A stretch of DNA of 64,000 nt from Weeksellaceae bacterium (GTDB taxonomy: Bacteria; Bacteroidota; Bacteroidia; Flavobacteriales; Weeksellaceae): NCBI GenBank assembly GCA_022013695.1, contig JAKLPS010000027.1:60716-124715 (forward strand). Reading direction: 5' to 3'. Below the pieces are notes generated by a model. The model ran no database searches, was not told the origin of the DNA, and saw only the letters and a list, made by a program, of their open reading frames with translations. Positions 41,253-49,537 of the stretch are shown one piece after another (the stretch's first letter is position 1; every line of letters begins with the position of its first letter). Both the position numbers and the translations under genes were made by a program.

Positions 41253-43592
41253 ATGACTTATTTAAGTAGAAAACTTACGTTTTTTATTCTAATGCTGGCA
41301 TCTGTTTTTTCTTTGGGACAAACCATTACCGAACAGTTTTTGGTAAAAGGAAATTGCGGACAATGCAAAGCGAGAATAGAAAAAGCGGCACTAACCGCCG
41401 GCGCCACTTCCGCCAATTGGAGCGCCGAAAACCAGACGCTGACAACCACCCTCGACCAATCAAAAGTGACAGGCGATGCCATTCTGAAAAGCATTGCGGA
41501 CGCCGGCCACGACAATGAAAAATATAGAGCGCCGGATGAGGTTTACAACGCGCTCCCAGAATGCTGCCTTTACTCCCGAGATTCTGATTTTGAAAAACCT
41601 AATGATACTCTTCTTCATCACTCGGAAACTAATGAGAAGCAGATCGAAGGGGTAAAATTGATACGGGAAAAAGAGGCCACCGCTCTGAACAAGAAGGAAG
41701 CCGGACTTGTCTTCAACATCAGTTCCAAAGAATTGCTTAAAGCCGCCTGCTGCAATCTTTCCGAAAGTTTTGAAACCAACGCAACTGTCGATGTCTCCTT
41801 CAGCAACGCTGTGACCGGAACCAAGCAGCTGAAAATGTTGGGATTAGACCAAAAATACACTTTGCTTACCAAAGAGCAATTGCCGGAAATCCGCGGTTTG
41901 GCCTCGCCATACGGACTGACTTTTATTCCTGGAAGATGGATTGGCGGCATCCAGCTGACGAAAGGTGGAAGCACGGTTGTGAACGGCTACGAAAGCATCA
42001 CGGGGCAAATCAATACCGAACTTTTGAAAACCAAAGATGATGCTAAAAAAGCGGAGACCGAAATCAATCTTTTTGCCGATAACAACGGCCGCGTTGAAGC
42101 TAATGTAACCAGCACCTCGCCACTTTCCGGCAAATGGAACCAAAGTGTTTTGTTGCACGGAAACGCGACCTTCGGAGATACGGATATGAACGATGACACC
42201 TTTCTCGACCGGCCAAAAGGAAGCCAGCTCAACGTGGCTTATTTGTTGAATTACAACGATTTAGCAGGCTCTGGACTGGGTTCGCATTTCGGAATCAATT
42301 TTCTGAAGGATGAACGAACTGCCGGACAAATTGGATTTAATAAAAGGATTCCGCAGCAAGACCAATCGCTTTACGGCGTCGGGATTGACATTTCGAGATT
42401 CCAATTGTGGAACAAAACGGGTTATATTTTCAAAGGAAAACCTTATCAAAGTCTCGGTTGGATGAATCAATTGACTTATCATCAGCAAGATAGCTTTTTC
42501 GGATTAAGAAATTATTTTGGGAAAGAAACGTCTTATTATTCCAATTTGATTTTCGAAAGCATCATCGGAAATACGAACAACAAATATAAAGTTGGCGCGA
42601 GTTTCCTTTATGATAAGTACGATGAAGATTATCTTTTGGACAATTACAAGAGAACTGAAACCGTTCCGGGATTGTTTGCAGAATATACTTTGACTGGCGA
42701 AAAATTCACTTTGGTGACGGGCGCTCGCGTGGATTTTCACAATCTTGCAGGAACGCAGTTTACGCCGAGAATGAATTTCAAATATGATTTGACGCCTCAA
42801 ACAATTTTCAGAATTTCTGCCGGCAGAGGTTTCCGAACTGCGAATATTTTTGCGGAAAGTCAGGCCTATTTTGCATCCAACCGAAAAATTGAAATCCAGA
42901 ATAATGGTGGAGAAATCTATGGTTTGAAACCCGAAATTGCCTGGAATTATGGTGTGAGTTTACAACAAGAATTCAAATTGTTTGGAAGAAAATCCAGTAT
43001 TTTAGCCGATTTTTTCAGAACCAATTTTCAGGAGCAAGTGGTGACGGATTTGGATGAATCTGCTCAGAAGATTCTGTTTTATAATTTGGAAGGAAAATCA
43101 TTTGCCAATAGTTTCCAGACGCAATGGGATTTTCAGCCAGTGAAAAACTTGGAATTCAGAATTGCTTATAAATATTACGATGTTGCTTTGGATTACTTGA
43201 GTGGACTGAAAAAAGTGCCGTTTATGGCGAAACACCGTGGATTTGCAAACCTGGGGTATTCAACCAATAAAACTGAAAAAGGCAGATTTTGGAGTTTCGA
43301 CACGACTTTGAATTTGGTTGGAAAACAAAGACTTCCGAATACGAAATCAAATCCTGCTGAGTTCCAGATTGGAGATTATTCGCCAAGTTATTCTACTTTG
43401 AATGCTCAGATTTCAAGGAACTTTTCTGAGAAAATCAGAGTTTATTTGGGCGGTGAAAATTTGGCAGGCTATCAACAGAAAACTGCAATTCTGGATGCAG
43501 GCAATCCTTTCGGAAATTACTGTGACGGCGGAATGGTGTATGCGCCAATTATGAAGCAGAATTTCTATGTTGGTGTGGATTTTAAGTTCTAA
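41253..43592 (+). CDS. TonB-dependent receptor with N-terminal HMA domain
   Basis: VKGNCGQCKARIEKAALTAGATSANWSAENQTLTTTLDQSKVTGDAILKSIADAGHDNE; KAACCNLSESFETNATVDVSFSNAVTGTKQLKMLGL (plug); C-terminal barrel ending FYVGVDFKF. Confidence 0.9.
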   Translation: MTYLSRKLTFFILMLASVFSLGQTITEQFLVKGNCGQCKARIEKAALTAGATSANWSAENQTLTTTLDQSKVTGDAILKSIADAGHDNEKYRAPDEVYNALPECCLYSRDSDFEKPNDTLLHHSETNEKQIEGVKLIREKEATALNKKEAGLVFNISSKELLKAACCNLSESFETNATVDVSFSNAVTGTKQLKMLGLDQKYTLLTKEQLPEIRGLASPYGLTFIPGRWIGGIQLTKGGSTVVNGYESITGQINTELLKTKDDAKKAETEINLFADNNGRVEANVTSTSPLSGKWNQSVLLHGNATFGDTDMNDDTFLDRPKGSQLNVAYLLNYNDLAGSGLGSHFGINFLKDERTAGQIGFNKRIPQQDQSLYGVGIDISRFQLWNKTGYIFKGKPYQSLGWMNQLTYHQQDSFFGLRNYFGKETSYYSNLIFESIIGNTNNKYKVGASFLYDKYDEDYLLDNYKRTETVPGLFAEYTLTGEKFTLVTGARVDFHNLAGTQFTPRMNFKYDLTPQTIFRISAGRGFRTANIFAESQAYFASNRKIEIQNNGGEIYGLKPEIAWNYGVSLQQEFKLFGRKSSILADFFRTNFQEQVVTDLDESAQKILFYNLEGKSFANSFQTQWDFQPVKNLEFRIAYKYYDVALDYLSGLKKVPFMAKHRGFANLGYSTNKTEKGRFWSFDTTLNLVGKQRLPNTKSNPAEFQIGDYSPSYSTLNAQISRNFSEKIRVYLGGENLAGYQQKTAILDAGNPFGNYCDGGMVYAPIMKQNFYVGVDFKF

Positions 43593-43613
43593 AACTTATA
43601 GTTTTTAATTATT

Positions 43614-43650
43614 AACCCTTTCAGAGTTTTGAACTTTGGAGGGGTTTTTT
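43614..43650 (+). terminator. Strong rho-independent terminator
   Basis: 15-bp stem aaccctttcagagtt-ttg-aactttggaggggtt (three wobble pairs in RNA) followed by T tract. Confidence 0.85.
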
Positions 43651-43889
43651 GTTGGGGTTTAAATAATTCTTTCTGTTAAAAAAAAATATTTTGTAATACG
43701 GAAAACCGCACAGATTTGATAGTTTGCTTTTGTAGATTTGTGTTTACAAATCAAACAGAAGATTAATTAACTCTCATTGTAAGAAATTTTTTGTAAATTA
43801 AAAACTAAATCACTTTAATTACATTGACTTACTCACTGATGAAGGCACGCTCTTGGAAGGGTTTGTAGGGAGTTGAAATATAAGCTTAC

Positions 43890-43903
43890 ACCAGAATAAA
43901 TAT
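43890..43903 (+). repeat. 14-bp direct repeat, left copy (accagaataaatat)
   Basis: Exact match to 45942-45955, on the other side of the DUF2075-type gene. Confidence 0.7.
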
Positions 43904-43934
43904 AATATCAAAAGTCAAGAATTAATTTACAATT

Positions 43935-45908
43935 ATGCTCAATTACTACTATTCGGACTCTATCAAAAGTTTTCTTCAAAAATCTTTACAAACAATAATT
44001 GGAGAAATCTCTGTCAATGGAAGATTGGGGCATATTAATACTGAACTTTTTGCGTGGGAATTTCAGATTAATTTATTAAAAGAAATTTTGGTCGAACACG
44101 ATGGGCAGTTATTTTTCGAGTTTTCAATTCCTAGAATGGGAAAAAGGATTGATTGTTTATTAATAATTAAAAATATTGTTTTTGTACTTGAGTTCAAAGT
44201 TGGTGAAAAAATGTACCTGAATAATAATTTAGATCAGGTATGGGACTACGCTTTGGATCTGAAAAATTTTCACAAGCCAAGTCATCAACGATTGCTTGTT
44301 CCAATCTTGGTAGCAACTCAAGCAAAATCGGCACATCTCGAAATCATCACTACAAGCCACCAAGACAATCTTATAAATCCAATAAAAACGAACGCTAAAG
44401 ATTTAGGTCAAACAATTAATTTAGTTTTAGATTTCTTTTCTGGAAATGACGTGATAGATTGTTATGATTATGTTAATGGAAGTTACTCACCTACACCAAC
44501 AATTATTGAGGCTGCCATAAGTTTATACAATAATCACAATGTTGAAAACATTACCAGAAGTGATGCCGACGCAAAAAATTTGAGCATTACTACAGGATAT
44601 ATTTCTGAAACAATTGAATTTGCCAAAAATAATAACAAAAAAATTATATGTTTTGTTACAGGCGTTCCCGGTGCAGGTAAAACCCTTGTTGGATTAAAAG
44701 TAGCCGCAGAACATTTAGATAAAGAAAAAGGAAATACTAGCGTTTTTCTGTCAGGCAACAAGCCGTTGGTTGATATTTTACAGGAAGCGCTGACGCGAGA
44801 CAGGGTGTTTCAAGAAAAGTTGAATGGGAATAAATTAACTAAGAAACAGGCGCGAGAAAGTGTCAAGACTTTTATTCAAATAATACATCATTATCGCGAT
44901 GAATATTTAAGAGATCCTAAAGCTCCTTATGACCACGTTGCCATATTTGATGAAGCTCAACGAGCTTGGACAAAGGAACAAACCGTTAAGTTTATGCAGC
45001 AGAAAAAAGGAATTGCTAATTTTCAATTTTCTGAGCCTGAATTTTTAATTTCTTGTCTGGATCGCCATCAGGATTGGGCTGTTGTCATTTGCCTGGTTGG
45101 TGGAGGACAAGAAATAAATACAGGTGAAGCAGGAATTTCAGAATGGTTGAATGCTGTCAAAAATAAATTTCCGAATTGGGAAACTCATATATCACCTAAT
45201 TTATTTGATAGTGAATACGCAGCGCAACCAGCGATTGCTTCATTAAGTGAAACTAATCAAATAGTTTTCAACCCTGAACTTCACCTTTCAGTATCAATGC
45301 GCTCTTATAGAGCAGAACATTTGTCAAAACTAATCAAGCAAATTCTTGATATTGATGCAAATGCAAAACAAACACTAAGAGAACTTCAAGATAAATATCC
45401 TGTTATTTTAACCAGAGATTTGAATAAAGCAAAAGACTGGTTGAGAGAAAAAGCTAGAGGCTCCGAAAGATATGGACTTGTAGTATCATCGCAAGCTTAC
45501 CGCTTAAAGCCATTGGCGATAGATGTAAAAACACAAATCAATCATGTCAATTGGTTTTTAGATGGTAAAGATGATATTCGATCTAGCTACTTTTTAGAAG
45601 ATGTTGCAACCGAATTCCAAGTACAGGGACTAGAATTAGATTGGGCTTGCGTAATCTGGGATGGAGATTTCCGATTTTTAAATGGTGAATGGAAATCTCA
45701 CTCATTTGTAGGAAGTAAATGGCAAAATATACACAAAGAATTAAGAAAAAAATATCTTTTAAATGCGTACAGAGTTTTGTTGACAAGAGCTCGACAAGGA
45801 ATGATAATTGTTATTCCAGAAGGCAATACAGAAGATTACACTAGACTTCCTGAATTTTATGATTCAACTTTTGAATATTTAAAAAGTATTGGTATTGAAA
45901 TTATATAG
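43935..45908 (+). CDS. DUF2075-type P-loop helicase with N-terminal PD-(D/E)xK nuclease-like domain
   Basis: RIDCLLIIKNIVFVLEFKVGEK (D...ExK); Walker A VTGVPGAGKTLVGLK; Walker B VAIFDEAQRAW; C-terminal VQGLELDWACVIWDGD and NAYRVLLTRARQGMIIVIP. Confidence 0.85.
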   Translation: MLNYYYSDSIKSFLQKSLQTIIGEISVNGRLGHINTELFAWEFQINLLKEILVEHDGQLFFEFSIPRMGKRIDCLLIIKNIVFVLEFKVGEKMYLNNNLDQVWDYALDLKNFHKPSHQRLLVPILVATQAKSAHLEIITTSHQDNLINPIKTNAKDLGQTINLVLDFFSGNDVIDCYDYVNGSYSPTPTIIEAAISLYNNHNVENITRSDADAKNLSITTGYISETIEFAKNNNKKIICFVTGVPGAGKTLVGLKVAAEHLDKEKGNTSVFLSGNKPLVDILQEALTRDRVFQEKLNGNKLTKKQARESVKTFIQIIHHYRDEYLRDPKAPYDHVAIFDEAQRAWTKEQTVKFMQQKKGIANFQFSEPEFLISCLDRHQDWAVVICLVGGGQEINTGEAGISEWLNAVKNKFPNWETHISPNLFDSEYAAQPAIASLSETNQIVFNPELHLSVSMRSYRAEHLSKLIKQILDIDANAKQTLRELQDKYPVILTRDLNKAKDWLREKARGSERYGLVVSSQAYRLKPLAIDVKTQINHVNWFLDGKDDIRSSYFLEDVATEFQVQGLELDWACVIWDGDFRFLNGEWKSHSFVGSKWQNIHKELRKKYLLNAYRVLLTRARQGMIIVIPEGNTEDYTRLPEFYDSTFEYLKSIGIEII

Positions 45909-45941
45909 TTAGGACAGACTTGATTAGAGACAAAAAAATCT

Positions 45942-45955
45942 ACCAGAATAAATAT
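45942..45955 (+). repeat. 14-bp direct repeat, right copy (accagaataaatat)
   Basis: Exact match to 43890-43903. Confidence 0.7.
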
Positions 45956-46009
45956 CTTCTTAAATTAAAAACCAGCTTCTTCACTATTTGCGAGCTATTA
46001 AACTAACCT

Positions 46010-46234
46010 CTAATCCTCCCTCAAATAAAACCCATCCATCAAGACATTCGCCTTCTCCCAATCACTTTCCGAAACTTTCAGCTGAACGCCGCCACTTGTC
46101 GTGTTGAATAAGTTGTAAGTATTCGCCAGAACATTTCCGAAGACAAAGGCTTCAACTTCATTGGTTTCTAAGAAAACCCTGAGCATTTCCGCTTCTATCT
46201 CTGTATTGAATATTTTGAGTGTAACTAATTCCAT
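46010..46234 (-). CDS. DUF2007 domain-containing protein
   Basis: LVTLKIFNTEIEAEMLRVFLETNEVEAFVFGN...GGVQLKVSESDWEKANVLM. Confidence 0.85.
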   Translation of the reverse strand: MELVTLKIFNTEIEAEMLRVFLETNEVEAFVFGNVLANTYNLFNTTSGGVQLKVSESDWEKANVLMDGFYLRED

Positions 46235-46318
46235 AATTGATGATTGATAAATGATAAATTAATTTGGATTCAACTGATTTAAAATTAAATCAAATCTTAT
46301 TATTTCTATAACCAAAAA

Positions 46319-47326
46319 TTAGCCAAGATTTAATATCTCCCGATTAATTTCATTAATCAACTCCGGACCTTCGTAAATGAATCCTGTGTAAAGCTGAACA
46401 AGACTTGCGCCAGCTTCTAATTTTTCCAAAGCATCTTGCGCCGAGTGGATTCCGCCAACGCCGATGATTGGAAATGCTTTTCCACTTTTTTCGGACAAAA
46501 ACCTGATAACTTCTGTAGAACGTTTAGCCAAAGGTTTTCCCGAAAGCCCTCCTGTTTCGGTTTTATTTTCTGAAACTAAATTTTCTCTCGACAAAGTGGT
46601 GTTCGTTGCGATAACGCCGGCGATTTGGGTTTCTTTAATGATATCAATGATATCCAAAAGTTGCTCATCCGTCAAATCGGGCGCGATTTTCAGCAAAATC
46701 GGTTTCTGTTTTGGCTTTTGGAGATTGAGGTTTTGAAGTGTCGAAAGAATTTCCGTCAAGGGTTTTTTATCCTGAAGTTCACGGAGATTGGGTGTGTTTG
46801 GCGAACTGACATTCACGACGAAATAATCGACGTACGGAAATAGTTTCTCGAAACAGATTTTGTAATCGTTGACCGCTTCTTCGTTTGGCGTCGCTTTATT
46901 CTTGCCGATGTTTCCGCCGATGAGAACGTTTTTGTTTTTCTTCAATCGTTCGATGGCTTCGTCCACGCCGCCATTGTTGAAACCCATTCGGTTGATGATG
47001 GCAGAATCTTCCTTCAATCTGAACAGGCGTTTTTTATCATTTCCGGGCTGCGGTTTGGGTGTCAAAGTCCCGATTTCTATGAATCCAAAACCGAGGCTGG
47101 AAAGTTCGTTGAAGAGTTTTGCATCCTTATCAAAACCTGCAGCCAAGCCCACCGGATTTTTGAATTTGACGCCAAAAACTTCGCGTTCGAGTCTTTTATC
47201 CTCAATTGGTTTGGGTAAAAATAATCGAGCTAGAAAACCGAAGTTTTTCAGAACAGAAAAGGTAAAATGATGAACCGCTTCCGGATCGAAGTGGAAAAGA
47301 ATTGGGCGGATAATGCGTTTGTACAT
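46319..47326 (-). CDS. pyrD: Quinone-dependent dihydroorotate dehydrogenase
   Basis: [72 protein letters not shown]. Confidence 0.97.
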   Translation of the reverse strand: MYKRIIRPILFHFDPEAVHHFTFSVLKNFGFLARLFLPKPIEDKRLEREVFGVKFKNPVGLAAGFDKDAKLFNELSSLGFGFIEIGTLTPKPQPGNDKKRLFRLKEDSAIINRMGFNNGGVDEAIERLKKNKNVLIGGNIGKNKATPNEEAVNDYKICFEKLFPYVDYFVVNVSSPNTPNLRELQDKKPLTEILSTLQNLNLQKPKQKPILLKIAPDLTDEQLLDIIDIIKETQIAGVIATNTTLSRENLVSENKTETGGLSGKPLAKRSTEVIRFLSEKSGKAFPIIGVGGIHSAQDALEKLEAGASLVQLYTGFIYEGPELINEINREILNLG

Positions 47327-47465
47327 CGGAAAGAAGTTTCACAAAAGTAATGAAATTGCGGGAAGCGTGAAGATGGGTTTTGATAGTTTTTTCTACGTTT
47401 TTCTCTCGTTATATTGTGAATCCTCGATTTTTTTTTGAAGTTTTCTTTTCGAAGTCGAAAACGTT

Positions 47466-47602
47466 ACTAGCCCTGATGGTAGTGGAAATCCTTTTTTGCC
47501 TTGTTTGTCCCGTGTCATCTTGGCAAAGCGTGTGGCAAAAAAGATTGACTACGTCGAACCACTTCGTTAGGTTTGCAACGGACAGCAGGTTCCCGGCTCC
47601 TT
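47466..47602 (+). ncRNA. Candidate structured intergenic RNA element, copy B (Flavo-1-like; class assignment tentative)
   Basis: ctagccctgatggtagtggaaatccttttttgcc...ggcaaaaaagattg...cagcaggttcccggctcc; 10-bp stem cttttttgcc/ggcaaaaaag; closing agcc...ggct. Confidence 0.55.
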
Positions 47603-47697
47603 AAAATTCGGATTTTTGGGCGCTCGATTTTGGGAATCCAAAAAGTTCTCCTAACTTCCTACATTTTCCTTATTTTTGCACTTCAATTCAACTCGAT

Positions 47698-49239
47698 ATG
47701 GCAAAGCAAGAAGATGTTTTCAAAAAGGTAATTTCCCACGCCAAGGAATATGGTTTTATTTTCCCAAGTTCTGAGATCTATGACGGACTTTCGGCGATCT
47801 ACGATTACGGACAAAACGGTGCGGAACTGAAAAATAACATCAAACAATACTGGTGGAAAGCGATGGTGCAGCTGAACGAAAACATCGTGGGCATAGACTC
47901 TGCCATCTTTATGCATCCCACGATCTGGAAGGCTTCCGGACACGTGGACGCATTCAATGATCCATTGATCGACAACAAAGATTCTAAAAAAAGATTCCGT
48001 GCGGATGTTTTGATTGAGGATTATTGCGCGAAAATTGAGGAAAAAGAAAATAAAGAAATTGAAAAAGCGGCTAAGAGATTTGGTGACGCTTTCGACAAAG
48101 CTGAGTTTGAAGCGACGAACCCCAAAGTCTTGGAATATCGGGCAAAAAGAGCGGCAATCCTTACGAGAATGGCAAAATCTCTGGAAACTGAAAACCTGGC
48201 GGATGTGAAAGCGTTGATCGAGGAATTGGAAATTGCCGATCCGGATACAGGTTCAAGAAACTGGACAGAAGTGCGACAATTCAACCTGATGTTTGGAACC
48301 AAACTGGGCGCGGCTTCGGAAAATGCGACGGAACTTTATTTAAGACCGGAAACGGCTCAGGGGATTTTCGTCAATTATCTGAATGTGCAGAAAACTTCCA
48401 GACATAAATTACCTTTTGGGATTGCGCAGATCGGAAAAGCCTTTAGAAATGAGATCGTTGCGCGGCAATTTATCTTCCGGATGAGAGAATTTGAGCAAAT
48501 GGAAATGCAATATTTTGTGCCTCCGGGAACGGAGTTGGAATTCTATGAATATTGGAAACAGACGCGTCTTAAGTGGCATTTGGCGCTGGGACTTGGTGCA
48601 GAAAATTACCGGTTCCACGACCACGAGAAACTGGCGCATTATGCCAATGCCGCGGCTGATATCGAGTTTAATTTCCCATTCGGATTCAAAGAATTGGAGG
48701 GAATTCACAGCCGAACTGATTTTGATTTGAAGGCTCACGAGAAATTCTCGGGCAGGAAATTACAGTATTTTGATCCGGAAAGAAACGAAAGTTATGTGCC
48801 TTACGTTGTAGAAACTTCGGTGGGTTTGGACAGATTGTTCCTTGCCTTATTCTCGACTTGTCTTAAAGATGAAGTTTTGGAAGACGGCTCGGAAAGAACA
48901 GTTCTAAGTTTACCACCCGCTTTGGCGCCGGTAAAAGCAGCCATTCTTCCATTGATGAAAAAAGATGGTTTGGCAGAATATGCAGAGACGATCTTCAACG
49001 ATTTGAAGTACGATTTCAACTTGTTCTACGAAGAAAAAGATGCGATCGGGAAACGCTACCGAAGACAGGATGCCATTGGCACTCCAATTTGCATCACCAT
49101 CGATCACGACAGTTTGGCAGATAATACCGTCACCATCAGAGATCGCGACACGATGAAGCAGGAGAGAGTTGCTGTGGCTGATCTTAGAAGAATTATTGAT
49201 GAGAAAGTGAATTTCAGGACTTTGCTATCTAAGATTTAA
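47698..49239 (+). CDS. glyS: Glycine--tRNA ligase
   Basis: YLRPETAQGIFVNYLNVQKTSRHKLPFGIAQIGKAFRNEI; single-chain (eukaryote/archaea-type) GlyRS. Confidence 0.97.
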   Translation: MAKQEDVFKKVISHAKEYGFIFPSSEIYDGLSAIYDYGQNGAELKNNIKQYWWKAMVQLNENIVGIDSAIFMHPTIWKASGHVDAFNDPLIDNKDSKKRFRADVLIEDYCAKIEEKENKEIEKAAKRFGDAFDKAEFEATNPKVLEYRAKRAAILTRMAKSLETENLADVKALIEELEIADPDTGSRNWTEVRQFNLMFGTKLGAASENATELYLRPETAQGIFVNYLNVQKTSRHKLPFGIAQIGKAFRNEIVARQFIFRMREFEQMEMQYFVPPGTELEFYEYWKQTRLKWHLALGLGAENYRFHDHEKLAHYANAAADIEFNFPFGFKELEGIHSRTDFDLKAHEKFSGRKLQYFDPERNESYVPYVVETSVGLDRLFLALFSTCLKDEVLEDGSERTVLSLPPALAPVKAAILPLMKKDGLAEYAETIFNDLKYDFNLFYEEKDAIGKRYRRQDAIGTPICITIDHDSLADNTVTIRDRDTMKQERVAVADLRRIIDEKVNFRTLLSKI

Positions 49240-49296
49240 GAAAATATTGCTTTATATAATGCAAAATACCGATTTGATGTTGGGGTTTTTTTATTT

Positions 49297-49527
49297 TTGA
49301 ATATGACTGAACCAATCATTTTCTCCGCAGAAATCCAGCAACATCAGGATATCAACGCCGCTTTTGTCAATTTCCCTTTCGACACTTTTGAGCTGTTTGG
49401 AAAAAAAGGACAGATAAAAGTGAAACTATTATTTGATGATAAAATAGGATACGGCGGAAGTCTTACCAAAATGAAATCTGATTCTCATATTCTTGGATTG
49501 ACAAAATTATTATCTTTACGATGCTAA
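49297..49527 (+). pseudogene. Truncated DUF1905-like ORF
   Basis: IIFSAEIQQHQDINAAFVNFPFDTFELFGKKGQIKVKLLFDDKIGYGGSLTKMKSDSHILGLTK then abrupt end. Confidence 0.5.
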
Positions 49528-49537
49528 AAAATTTAAT

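Noticed and set aside
43794-45972. Second shared word taaattaaaaac (43794-43805 and 45961-45972) around the nuclease-helicase gene
   Set aside because: Very AT-rich 12-mer and in the wrong order relative to the 14-bp repeat; likely chance.
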